A stretch of DNA of 64,000 nucleotides from CAYQSU01 sp964420325 (lineage in GTDB: Bacteria > Pseudomonadota > Alphaproteobacteria > Rhodospirillales > Defluviicoccaceae), in NCBI GenBank assembly GCA_964420325.1, contig CAYQSU010000004.1:1-64000 (forward strand). The letters run 5' to 3'. Each line of letters begins with the position of its first letter. The stretch's first letter is position 1. The position numbers were made by a program, and so were the translations under genes. The notes beneath the pieces were generated by a model. The model made no database searches and was not told where the DNA came from. It saw nothing but the letters and a program-made list of their open reading frames with translations. This document shows, piece by piece, positions 35,090 to 42,870 of the stretch.

Positions 35090-35878
35090 TCAACGGCGTT
35101 CGCCGGAGACCGCATCGGCAAAGGCGAGAAGACGGTCGAAGCCCTCGGCCAGCACCCGGAACTGCGGCCCGGTTTCCAGCATCGGCGTTGACACCGTCTC
35201 CTGGCGGAGACCGGCGAACGTCAGGAGCGCGATCCGGATCGATCCTGGCGGTCGCGTCCCTCGCTCCGCGACCTCGGGAAACCAGAACACCCCACGCTGG
35301 GCGGCGGCGATGATATCGTCGGTGATCTGGCGCGAGGCCGGGTCTGTGGTCCGCTCCCAGAACACGCCGCCGCCCGAGCGACGGACCAGCCGCCAGCGTC
35401 CGTCGGCGTAGACCGCCAGCGTGTCGGTGCCGTCGCCGGTGGGCACCTCGAACACCACGCCCTGAACCCGGTCGGCCGAGCCGGCCGGGGCCGAGACGCC
35501 GAGCCGCCGGAGGTTCGACCATGCCCACAGCGCCGCCGGAGTGCCGGCGGCGGGCGTGTCCAAGACCTTCAGCAGCGCCTCTCGAGCGGATCCTTCGTCG
35601 CCCCGCGTGCGGGCATCGAGGGCACGACGGAACAACGACCAGGGCGGCCGGTCGCCGCTGCCGCTTGCGGCCGAGAACGCGACGATGTCCGCAAGGTCGC
35701 GGTCGCAGAACAACAGCGGCGCGAGGGGCGTGAGGTCAACAGCCGGCGTCGTCGGCTCTGCCGCCGCGGCCGGCCCACCGCCCGAAACGAGCGCGAACGC
35801 GGCGAGAGCGAAGCCGGTCGTAAGCAGCCGGCGGCGTTGGAGCGGGAAGCCGAGGAGGGGACGGTGCTGGGCTGACAC
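35090..35878 (-). CDS. Exported protein of unknown function with a Tat-like signal
   Basis: From GTG 35878 the frame gives a 262-residue protein. Residues 18-42 look like a twin-arginine or Sec signal (QRRRLLTTGFALAAFALVSGG then AAAAEP), with cleavage near residue 42. The mature part contains PLAPLLFCDRDLADIVAF and a beta-rich C-terminal half (VQGVVFEVPTGDGTDTLAVYADGRWRLV ... GSIRIALLTFAGLR). I recognise no domain or catalytic motif. The start rests on the signal peptide; AGAGG lies 12-16 bases upstream, which is weak. It is divergent from marR, and in about 207 bases between them lies a MarR-type operator. Confidence 0.6.
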   Translation of the reverse strand: MSAQHRPLLGFPLQRRRLLTTGFALAAFALVSGGGPAAAAEPTTPAVDLTPLAPLLFCDRDLADIVAFSAASGSGDRPPWSLFRRALDARTRGDEGSAREALLKVLDTPAAGTPAALWAWSNLRRLGVSAPAGSADRVQGVVFEVPTGDGTDTLAVYADGRWRLVRRSGGGVFWERTTDPASRQITDDIIAAAQRGVFWFPEVAERGTRPPGSIRIALLTFAGLRQETVSTPMLETGPQFRVLAEGFDRLLAFADAVSGERR

Positions 35879-36018
35879 GGCGGACGCGAACCTCTTCCGG
35901 CGAAGTGGACGGATTGGCCGCGCATCGTGCAGGCCCGGAGCGTGAATGACAACCGCGCCGACGACGGCCCGGGCGCTGATGGTCCGGCAGTTGACTTCCG
36001 CCCCCGCCTGCCGCGAGG

Positions 36019-36037
36019 ATTGGTTCGTCAGGCGAAC
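36019..36037. promoter_or_regulatory. MarR-type operator before marR
   Basis: TGGTTCG-TCAGG-CGAACAA is an imperfect 7-5-7 inverted repeat differing by one base from the perfect TTGTTCG-N5-CGAACAA repeat before the 4-hydroxybenzoyl-CoA reductase operon. It starts 22 bases after a TTGACT -35-like box (35991-35996) and ends 48 bases before the marR start, placing it at the transcription start, as expected for autorepression. Confidence 0.65.
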
Positions 36038-36085
36038 AATGCTGTCGGCGCACGAGCCGCGGCCGAGCCGCACCTGGAGCAGTCC

Positions 36086-36568
36086 ATGAACGATCGCCCG
36101 AGCAGAGATGCGACGCCGAGACGGCAAGGAACCGGAGAGAGAACGGTCGACTACGGGATGCTGTCGGGGCTCGTCGGCTACCATCTGCGGCGGGCGCAGG
36201 CCCTGGTCTTCGCGGACTTCATGACCGAGGCCGCCGCCTTCGGCATCACCCCGGGGCAGTTTGGCGTTCTGGTTCTCATCGAGGCCAATGCCGGCCTGAC
36301 CCAGTCGGCGCTGGCCAAGGCGCTCGGGATCGAGCGCTCGACCATGGTCGCGGTGATCGACCGGCTGGAACGCCAGGGTCTGGTCGAGCGCCTCGGTTCG
36401 GCGCAGGACCGGAGGTCCTATGCGCTGAGGCTGTCGGCCGCCGGGGCGGCCCTCCTCGAGCGGCTGAAGCCCATCGTTCGCCGCCATGAGCGGAAGATCG
36501 CCGCGGGCCTCACCGCGGCCGAGGCGGCGACGCTGATCGGCCTCCTGCGCCGGATCGGCCGGCCGTAG
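36086..36568 (+). CDS. MarR-family transcriptional regulator, likely controlling the 4-hydroxybenzoyl-CoA reductase operon
   Basis: A 160-residue MarR protein has an N-terminal dimer helix (YGMLSGLVGYHLRRAQALVFADF) and a winged HTH at about residues 55-120: FGVLVLIEANAGLTQSALAKALGIERSTMVAVIDRLERQGLVER, with the wing SAQDRRSYALRLSAAG, including the family DRR motif. MarR members such as BadR and CouR control aromatic acid-CoA metabolism. The gene converges with the reductase genes, and matching operators lie before marR and before the reductase operon, so repression relieved by an aromatic acid or its CoA ester is likely. ATG 36086 was chosen; the upstream frame contains the operator. Confidence 0.9.
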   Translation: MNDRPSRDATPRRQGTGERTVDYGMLSGLVGYHLRRAQALVFADFMTEAAAFGITPGQFGVLVLIEANAGLTQSALAKALGIERSTMVAVIDRLERQGLVERLGSAQDRRSYALRLSAAGAALLERLKPIVRRHERKIAAGLTAAEAATLIGLLRRIGRP

Positions 36569-36588
36569 GGCGCGCCCGAGGGCGGCGG

Positions 36589-37575
36589 TCAGGCTCGGAA
36601 CGCGTCCGCGTACAGGCGGCGGACCAGCGAACGGGTCATGTTCGCAACGGCGCGCCGGCGGTAGCCCGGCGGCGTGAACGTGCTCGTCATCGGCTGGATC
36701 TGCTTCGGCAACAGGCCGACGATGCGCTCGATAGCCGTGTCGTCGAGCGGCGCTCCGAGCACGTCGTCGGTGCCGTCGAGGAGAAGCGGCATCGAGTTGG
36801 TGGCGGTCAGCGCGATGCGGAGCCCGGTGAGCGCGGCGCCGTCGCTGCGAACCGCGGCGGCGACGCCGGCCAGCGGAAAGTCGATGGCACCGCGCACCCG
36901 GGCCTTGGAGTAGCCGGCGTGCCAGCCGGTCGCCGGCGGCACCCGCACCGCGACCAGGATCTCGTCGTTGCCGAGGCGGAGATGGGCGCGCCCGTCGTCC
37001 TGGTACATCTCGGTCAACGGGATGACGCGGGTGCGCTCGGCTGAGGCGATCTCGACCTCGGCGGCGAGCACGATCAGCGCCGGCGCCAGATCGCCCGAGA
37101 ACACCGCGAAGCAGGCGACCGTCTTCGGCGCAACGTGACAGACGTCGCCCTGATGCTTGAAGCAGTAGCGGTTGCTCTTCCGCCACCACTCGCTCTGATT
37201 GTAGAAAACGCAGCGGGTATCGAGGCAGAGGTTGCCGCCGACCGTCGCCGCCTCGCGATGGCTGCTGGCTGCGACCTGCCGCGCGGCCTCGGCGAGCACC
37301 GCGTAGCCGTCCCGCACCCCGGGGGCGTCGATCAGTTCGGCGAGGCGGACCGCGGCGCCGATCCTGAGCCCCTCTGCGGCGGCCTCGATGCCGCGCATCT
37401 CTGGGATGCGGTTGACGTCGATCAGGGTCTCGGGGGAGACGATGCCGCGGCGGATGTTGGGCACGAGGTCGGTGCCGCCGGCGATCACGAGAGCGCTTGA
37501 ATGGGCCCGGCGTGCCGCGGCGGCCTCGGCCACCGAGGATGGGCGCAACAGGTCAAACTCCGGCATGGACTCCAT
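36589..37575 (-). CDS. hcrB: 4-hydroxybenzoyl-CoA reductase beta subunit (FAD, [4Fe-4S] insert)
   Basis: This is the FAD subunit of a xanthine-oxidase-family enzyme, 328 residues. FAD motifs are ALVIAGGTDLVPNIRRG (about residues 28-44) and ATVGGNLC (near 110-117). Diagnostic is the insert at about residues 118-160 containing Cys122, Cys138, Cys146 and Cys155, the extra [4Fe-4S] ligands that distinguish 4-hydroxybenzoyl-CoA reductases (HcrB/HbaD) from ordinary CoxM-type subunits. It relays electrons from a low-potential donor towards the molybdenum site. ATG 37575 overlaps the hcrA stop as TGATG. Third gene of hcrC-hcrA-hcrB. Confidence 0.93.
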   Translation of the reverse strand: MESMPEFDLLRPSSVAEAAAARRAHSSALVIAGGTDLVPNIRRGIVSPETLIDVNRIPEMRGIEAAAEGLRIGAAVRLAELIDAPGVRDGYAVLAEAARQVAASSHREAATVGGNLCLDTRCVFYNQSEWWRKSNRYCFKHQGDVCHVAPKTVACFAVFSGDLAPALIVLAAEVEIASAERTRVIPLTEMYQDDGRAHLRLGNDEILVAVRVPPATGWHAGYSKARVRGAIDFPLAGVAAAVRSDGAALTGLRIALTATNSMPLLLDGTDDVLGAPLDDTAIERIVGLLPKQIQPMTSTFTPPGYRRRAVANMTRSLVRRLYADAFRA

Positions 37576-39914
37576 CACGCGGCCCTCCCCGCGCCGGCGG
37601 CCCGGTTCTCGCGGTGCTTGCGGACGACGGCGTTGACCACTCGGTCGGGCGTCATCGGCGTTTCGCGCATCCGCACCCCTATGGCGTCGTAGACGGCGTT
37701 CGCCACCGCCGGAATGATGCTGGCGAGCGCGCCTTCGCTCGCCTCCTTGGCGCCGAACGGACCGTTGGGGTCGATGCTTTCGACGATGCCGACCTCGATG
37801 TCCGGCGACTCGACGATCGTCGGCACCCGATAGTCGAGCATGTTGGGGCCGACGGGAAGCCCGTCGTCGTAACGGTTCTCCTCGCTCAACGCCTGGCCCA
37901 GCCCCATCCACACGGCGCCCTGGACCTGGCCCTCGACGGCCAGCCGGTTGAGGGCGAAGCCGCAGTCGTGCGCCGTCCACACCTTGTCGACGACGACGCG
38001 GCCGGTGTCCTCGTCGACCGTCACCTCGGCCACGGTGGCCGCATAGGAGTAGGCCATGCTGGGGCCGACGCCGGCTCCCCGGTATCGGCCGCCCTGGTAC
38101 TCCTTCGGCACGGTGAAGGTGCCCTTGACCGTGATCGTGCCGGACTCGGCGAGCGCCTCGTTGACCACCTCGCGGAAGGTGATGCCCGGGTCCTGGCCGC
38201 CTTGGACGCGATAGACCTCGCCGAGACACTCGATATCCTCCGGCCGCGCCTCGAGCTTCCGTGCGGCAGCCCGCACGAGCAGGTCCTTGAGCGCGCGGGC
38301 CGCCTCGATCGCGGCATTGCCCACCATGTAGGTGACGCGCGAGGAGTACGACCCGTTGTCCTTGGGCGTGATCCGGCTGTCGTTGGCGATGACGGTGAGG
38401 CGCGAGAAATCGAGGCCGAGGACCTCACCGACAAGCTGGGCGAGAACGGTCGAAGACCCCTGGCCGATGTCGGCCGCGCCGGTGAGGATGGTGATGCCGC
38501 CATCGAAGTCGAGCTTGAGGTTGACGACCGCGTGCGGCTCGCCTGTCCAATGCACCGGCTTGGCGGCGCCGCTGACGTAGTGCGAGCAGGCGACGCCGAG
38601 GCCCTTGCCGTTGGGCAGGGTTGTCCGGCGCTCCCGCCAGCGGGACGCCTGTTCGACCCAGGCGAGGCATTCCGGCAGGCCGTAGGATTCGACCATCAGA
38701 TCGTTGATGGTGCGGAGCGGCGCCCGCAACAGGTTGCGGCGGCGCAGCTCGATGGGGTCGATACCGAGGTCTCTCGCCATCTCGTCCAGCATCGACTCGA
38801 ACGCATAGCGGACGTTGACGGTGCCGTGGCCGCGCATCGCGCCGCACGGCGGCGTGTTGGTGTAGACGCGGAAGCCGTCGTAGCGCACGGCCGGGATGTC
38901 GTAGATGGCGTTCAGGAGCGAGCCGGCGTAGAGAATGGTAACGATGCCATAGCCGCCGTAGCCGCCGCCGGCCTGAACGGCCTCGCAGGCGCACGCCGTG
39001 ATGCGGCCGTCGCGCTTGAGCCCGAGCTTCACCTTGACGCGGGTGCGCGGCCGGCCGCGGTGGGTGAGGAACGTCTCCTCCCGGGTGAGCTTCATGCGCA
39101 CCTTGCCCAGCGCCGCGCGGGCGAGCAGGCAGGCGATGATCTCGAAGTTAAGGGTCTCGCTGCGGTGGCCGAAGCCGCCGCCGATGAACGGCTTGACGAC
39201 GCGGATGCGGGCGGGGTCCATGCCGAGGCACTGCGCGACCCGCATGTGCACATAATAGGGCACCTGGGTCACCGAGTGGAGGGTGATGCGGTCGCGCTCG
39301 GCGTCGTATTCGGCGAGCGACGCGTTCGGCTCCATCTGCACATGGGTGACCTCGGCGCACTCGTAGGTCCGCTCGGCGACGATGTCGGCGGCGGCGAAGC
39401 CGGCGTCGACGTCGCCGAACTGGTGGTGGACGTCGCGCTCGAGGTTGCCCGGCTTGTCGTCGTGCAACAGGACGGCGCCGGCGGCGCGGGCCGCTTCCGG
39501 GTCGTAGTAGGCGGGAATCTCCTCGACCTCCATGCGGATGAGCGCGATCGCCCGTTCGGCCGTTGCCTCGTCGACCGCGGCCACCGCGGCGACCGGCTCG
39601 CCGCGGTAGCGCACCCGGCCGCGGGCCAACGGATACTCGTTCTGCGCAATCGGCAGGATGCCGAAGGGGACGTCGCAGTCGTCTCCGGTGACGACGGCGA
39701 CGACACCCGGCAGCGCGCGGGCCTGGGCGACGTCGAGTGCTCGGATCCTGGCATGGCTGAAAGGGCTGCGGAACAGCCGGCCGACGAGGGCATCGTGATG
39801 GGCGAGGTCGGCGGTGTAGAGCGCGCGTCCGCTCACCTTCTCGATGCCGTCGATCAAGGGAACGCGCTCGCCGACGAGGCGCGCGGGTCCGGGCGTTGCC
39901 GCGATGTCGGTCAT
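37575..39914 (-). CDS. hcrA: 4-hydroxybenzoyl-CoA reductase alpha (molybdenum cofactor) subunit
   Basis: The 779-residue molybdopterin subunit begins with the aldehyde-oxidase a/b hammerhead (VSGRALYTADL ... VTGDDCDVPFG). Cofactor-binding segments KPFIGGGFGHRS near residue 240, GAMRGHGTVNVRYAFESMLDEMARDLG near residue 355, and GAADIGQGSSTVLAQLVGEVLG near residue 480 are followed by the C-terminal GPFGAKEASEGALASIIPAVANAV, which holds the active-site glutamate. The enzyme removes the phenolic hydroxyl of 4-hydroxybenzoyl-CoA to give benzoyl-CoA in anaerobic aromatic degradation. Assignment within the family rests mainly on the cluster-bearing beta subunit. ATG 39914 overlaps the hcrC stop. Confidence 0.9.
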   Translation of the reverse strand: MTDIAATPGPARLVGERVPLIDGIEKVSGRALYTADLAHHDALVGRLFRSPFSHARIRALDVAQARALPGVVAVVTGDDCDVPFGILPIAQNEYPLARGRVRYRGEPVAAVAAVDEATAERAIALIRMEVEEIPAYYDPEAARAAGAVLLHDDKPGNLERDVHHQFGDVDAGFAAADIVAERTYECAEVTHVQMEPNASLAEYDAERDRITLHSVTQVPYYVHMRVAQCLGMDPARIRVVKPFIGGGFGHRSETLNFEIIACLLARAALGKVRMKLTREETFLTHRGRPRTRVKVKLGLKRDGRITACACEAVQAGGGYGGYGIVTILYAGSLLNAIYDIPAVRYDGFRVYTNTPPCGAMRGHGTVNVRYAFESMLDEMARDLGIDPIELRRRNLLRAPLRTINDLMVESYGLPECLAWVEQASRWRERRTTLPNGKGLGVACSHYVSGAAKPVHWTGEPHAVVNLKLDFDGGITILTGAADIGQGSSTVLAQLVGEVLGLDFSRLTVIANDSRITPKDNGSYSSRVTYMVGNAAIEAARALKDLLVRAAARKLEARPEDIECLGEVYRVQGGQDPGITFREVVNEALAESGTITVKGTFTVPKEYQGGRYRGAGVGPSMAYSYAATVAEVTVDEDTGRVVVDKVWTAHDCGFALNRLAVEGQVQGAVWMGLGQALSEENRYDDGLPVGPNMLDYRVPTIVESPDIEVGIVESIDPNGPFGAKEASEGALASIIPAVANAVYDAIGVRMRETPMTPDRVVNAVVRKHRENRAAGAGRAA

Positions 39915-40384
39915 GACGTCTCTCCCCGGGCCGCCGACTGCACGGCCTCGATGATCTTCACATAGCCCGTGCACCGGCAGATGTTGCCGCTCAGGCCTGC
40001 GCGGATCTCGTCGACGCTCGGCTGGGGATGGCGTCTGAGGAGCCCCTCGGCGGCCATGATCATGCCCGGCGTGCAGAAGCCGCACTGCGAGCCCAGGCGT
40101 TCGTGGAACGCCCGCTGCAGGCGCGAGAGACGGCCATTCCGCACTGTGCCCTCGATGGTTTCCACGTGGCATCCGGCCACCGAGTGCGCGAGCGAGATGC
40201 AGGAGAGGCGCGGCCTCGCGTCCACCAGCACCGTGCAGGCGCCGCACTCGCCGCCGTCGCAGCCCATCTTGGTGCCGGTCAGTCCGGCGACGTCGCGGAG
40301 GTAGTCGATGAGGAGCATGCTGTGGGCCACGGCGTCCTCCCGCCGGCGGCCGTTGACCGTGAGGCTCAGAAGCGTTTTCGCCAT
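39911..40384 (-). CDS. hcrC: 4-hydroxybenzoyl-CoA reductase gamma ([2Fe-2S]) subunit
   Basis: A 157-residue protein has two [2Fe-2S] domains: the plant-ferredoxin-like cysteines GCDGGECGACTVLVD ... LSC (about residues 41-62) and the helical-domain cysteines QCGFCTPGM and NICRCTGY (about residues 100-140). It passes electrons between the flavin subunit and the molybdenum centre. ATG 40384 is the operon start; a MarR-type operator overlaps the likely transcription start 39 bases upstream. It has typical xanthine-oxidase-family small-subunit length. Confidence 0.94.
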   Translation of the reverse strand: MAKTLLSLTVNGRRREDAVAHSMLLIDYLRDVAGLTGTKMGCDGGECGACTVLVDARPRLSCISLAHSVAGCHVETIEGTVRNGRLSRLQRAFHERLGSQCGFCTPGMIMAAEGLLRRHPQPSVDEIRAGLSGNICRCTGYVKIIEAVQSAARGETS

Positions 40385-40422
40385 GCGTCTCCCCTCCCAG
40401 GACGTCCGCCGACGAGCGGAAT

Positions 40423-40441
40423 TTGTTCGGTATGCGAACAA
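40423..40441. promoter_or_regulatory. Perfect MarR-type operator at the hcr operon start
   Basis: TTGTTCG-GTATG-CGAACAA is a perfect 7-5-7 inverted repeat. It begins directly downstream of the -10 box of the minus-strand hcr promoter, so a bound repressor would block transcription start. A one-mismatch copy lies before marR. Confidence 0.75.
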
Positions 40442-40469
40442 TACTACATCAGTCCGAGGCCGTCGGCAA
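40441..40469 (-). promoter_or_regulatory. Sigma-70 promoter of the hcrCAB operon
   Basis: On the minus strand a -35 box TTGCCG (40464-40469) is separated by exactly 17 bases from a -10 box TAGTAT (40441-40446), each with four of six consensus matches. The hcrC start is 57 bases downstream and the MarR-type operator lies over the initiation region. Confidence 0.6.
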
Positions 40470-40606
40470 CGACCAAGTGCGACCGCGGCTGCGGGCGCGA
40501 CGGGCGTGCTTCCCTGCGCCCCCTGCCGGTCGGATGTTGACGTTGGCAGGGGGCGGGATGTGCTATATCATGCAAGGTTGTATGCGATAACGGGAGGGTT
40601 ACCGCC

Positions 40607-40795
40607 ATGAGCCTGGATGAACGGATTGAGACGCTAAGGGCCAAGCATCGCGCTCTCGAAGACGCCATCGAGCAGGAAAACAGCCGGCCCTGTCCGGATG
40701 ATCTCGAAATCGTCAGGCTCAAGAAGCAGAAGCTTCAGATCAAGGACCAGATCGCCGGCCTCGCCGCAAAGCAGAACACGACCGCCTCGGCTTAG
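40607..40795 (+). CDS. DUF465 (YdcH-family) small helical protein
   Basis: A 62-residue protein begins MSLDERIETLRAKHRALEDAI and ends in a second helix (EIVRLKKQKLQIKDQIAGL), the two-helix coiled-coil pattern of the DUF465/YdcH family, very common in alphaproteobacteria and of unknown function. ATG 40607 is preceded by GGGAGGG. It is divergent from hcrC with 222 bases between. Its upstream ATATCATGCAAGG region is AT-rich and likely holds its promoter. Confidence 0.9.
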   Translation: MSLDERIETLRAKHRALEDAIEQENSRPCPDDLEIVRLKKQKLQIKDQIAGLAAKQNTTASA

Positions 40796-40882
40796 GAGGC
40801 TCTCGCGCGCGAGGCGTTTCGCCACCCTCCGACACCTCGATCGGGCGCCGGAGGGGCGGCGGAGACCTCCCATCGCCCTCCC

Positions 40883-42529
40883 TCAAAGCGCCTTGGCGCG
40901 CTCGCGGAGGAGGAACTTCTGGATCTTCCCCGTCGACGTCTTGGGGATCTCGCCGAAAACGACCGTCCGCGGGCACTTGTAGTGGGCGAGGTTGTCGCGG
41001 GCGAACGCGATGATCTCCTCGGCGGTGACGCTGCCGCTCCCCGGTTTCAGCTCGACGAAGGCGCACGGGGTCTCGCCCCACTTGTCATCGGGCCTCGCCA
41101 CCACGGCGACCGCCTGTACCGCCGGGTGGCGGTAGAGGACGTCCTCGACCTCGATCGAAGAGATGTTCTCTCCGCCGGAGATGATGATGTCCTTGGAGCG
41201 GTCCTTGAGCTGGATGTAGCCGTCCGGCCATACCACGCCGAGGTCGCCGGTGTGGAACCAGCCGCCGGCGAACGCCTCGTCGGTGGCGGCGCTGTTCTTG
41301 ATGTAGCCCTTCATCACGACGTTGCCGCGCATCATCACCTCGCCGACGGTCTCGCCGTCGGCCGGCACCGGCGTCATGGTCTCGGGATCCATCACGGCGA
41401 GTCCCTCGAGAACGTGATAGCGCACGCCCTGGCGGGCCTTCAGCGTTGCCTGTTCCTCGATCGGACGCCGGTCCCACTCCTCGTGCCAGGAGCAGACGAC
41501 GGCGGGACCGTAGACCTCGGTGAGCCCGTAGACATGGGTGACCCGGAACCCCGCCCGCTGCATCGCCTCCAGAGTCGATGCCGGCGGCGGCGCCGCCGCC
41601 GTCATCACGCGGACCGTGTGATCGAAGGCGCGGCGCTCGGACTCGGTCGCGTTGATCACCATGCCGAGGACGATCGGAGCGCCGCAGAAATGCGTCACCT
41701 TGCGCTCGGCGATGGCGTCGTAGATCGCCTTGCTGGTGACCGAGCGCAGACAGACGCTGGTGCCGGCGACGGCGGCGAGCGTCCATGGGAAGCACCAGCC
41801 GTTGCAGTGGAACATGGGCAACGTCCACAGATAGACGGGATGATGGCTGAGATCCCAGGCCAGAACGTTGCCGAGCGCGAGCAGATAGGCGCCGCGGTGA
41901 TGGTAGACCACGCCCTTGGGGTTGCCCGTGGTCCCGGAGGTGTAGTTGAGGCTGATCGCCCGCCATTCGTCGTCCGGCGGGCTCCAGGCGTAGTCCGGGC
42001 GGCCGGTGTCGAGAAACCGCTCATAGTCGACGATGCCGAGGGCGGCGCCCCGGCTTGCGGCGAGGGGATCGTCGATGTCGATGACGAGGAGATCGTGATC
42101 CAGCCGGTCGAGCGCCTGCTCGACCACCGGCGCGAACTCGCGGTCGGTGAACAGGACCTTGGCCTCGCCGTGTTCGAGGATGAAGGCGATCGTTGCGGCA
42201 TCCAGGCGGGTGTTGATGGCGTTCAGCGCGGCGCCCGTCATCGCCACGCCGAAGTGCGCTTCGTAGAGCTCCGGCGTGTTGGCCGCCATGAAGGCGACGG
42301 TGTCGCCGGGACCAATGCCGCGGGCGGCAAGGGCGCTCGCCAGGCGGCGCGAGCGGGCATAGGTCTCGGCCCACGTGTAGCGCCTCGGGCCGTGCACCAC
42401 CGCCGGATGATCGGGATAGACGGCGGCCGAGCGTTCGAGGAATCCCAGCGGGGTCAGGGGCGCATAGTTGCCTGCGTTGCGGTCGAGCCCGATCTCGTAC
42501 GGATTGCGCGCTCGGTCGTCTCCTCCCAT
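40883..42529 (-). CDS. Acyl-CoA synthetase (AMP-forming), fatty-acid/aryl type
   Basis: A 548-residue ANL ligase has the ATP loop LNYTSGTTGNPKGVVYHHRGAYL near residue 188, the FHCNGWCFPWTL segment near residue 235, which is typical of medium/long-chain and aryl acyl-CoA synthetases, VYGLTEVYGP near residue 325, TGDLGVVWPDGYIQLKDRSKDIIISGGENISS near residue 430, and the C-terminal lysine in IPKTSTGKIQKFLL. With the reductase operon next door it could activate 4-hydroxybenzoate, but the sequence type equally fits fatty acids. It starts at ATG 42529, with GGAGG upstream, and is divergent from prpE. Confidence 0.9.
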   Translation of the reverse strand: MGGDDRARNPYEIGLDRNAGNYAPLTPLGFLERSAAVYPDHPAVVHGPRRYTWAETYARSRRLASALAARGIGPGDTVAFMAANTPELYEAHFGVAMTGAALNAINTRLDAATIAFILEHGEAKVLFTDREFAPVVEQALDRLDHDLLVIDIDDPLAASRGAALGIVDYERFLDTGRPDYAWSPPDDEWRAISLNYTSGTTGNPKGVVYHHRGAYLLALGNVLAWDLSHHPVYLWTLPMFHCNGWCFPWTLAAVAGTSVCLRSVTSKAIYDAIAERKVTHFCGAPIVLGMVINATESERRAFDHTVRVMTAAAPPPASTLEAMQRAGFRVTHVYGLTEVYGPAVVCSWHEEWDRRPIEEQATLKARQGVRYHVLEGLAVMDPETMTPVPADGETVGEVMMRGNVVMKGYIKNSAATDEAFAGGWFHTGDLGVVWPDGYIQLKDRSKDIIISGGENISSIEVEDVLYRHPAVQAVAVVARPDDKWGETPCAFVELKPGSGSVTAEEIIAFARDNLAHYKCPRTVVFGEIPKTSTGKIQKFLLRERAKAL

Positions 42530-42870
42530 GACGCCTCCTCCTTCGCGGTTGGCGAGTGGTTTCAGTGAGCCGAGGGGCCGGCAAGGTGCCACAATCCGGC
42601 TTTGCAAAAAACGCCTTTCTGCTCCACACTCGCGCCCTGCCTCAGGGGCGTCGCCGACCCGCGCCCGGGACAGGTGCGAGCGGGCGCAAGGGGGCGCAAC
42701 GGGCGGGCACTGATGGGATGGCGGGGCTTCGCATCGCGCGCACGATGACCGGGATACCTTTCGATACATTTCGAGCATAGTTGTGCAAAGCTCGCGGAAG
42801 AGTGTCCTGCTGACGCGCTTCTGGCATCGGCGGCGAGCCGTGAGGCCTAAGAACAACCGGAGGGAGGACC
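42530..42870. other. Divergent intergenic region between acyl-CoA synthetase and prpE
   Basis: No gene is supported in these 341 bases. It holds the palindrome TTTGCAAA at 42601-42608, a one-mismatch copy TGTGCAAA at 42782-42789, and a direct repeat TTTCGA-TACA-TTTCGA (42759-42774) with a period of 10 bases. TTTGCAAA is the recognition core described for short-chain acyl-CoA regulators of the PccR/ScfR/RamB type, a reasonable regulator for prpE. No such regulator gene is in the window. Confidence 0.4.

Noticed and set aside
34855..35313. Plus-strand open frame of 152 codons across the sRNA candidate.
   Set aside because: It starts inside the CRP-type palindrome, runs through the terminator hairpin and T-run and into the antisense of the exported protein gene, and resembles no protein.
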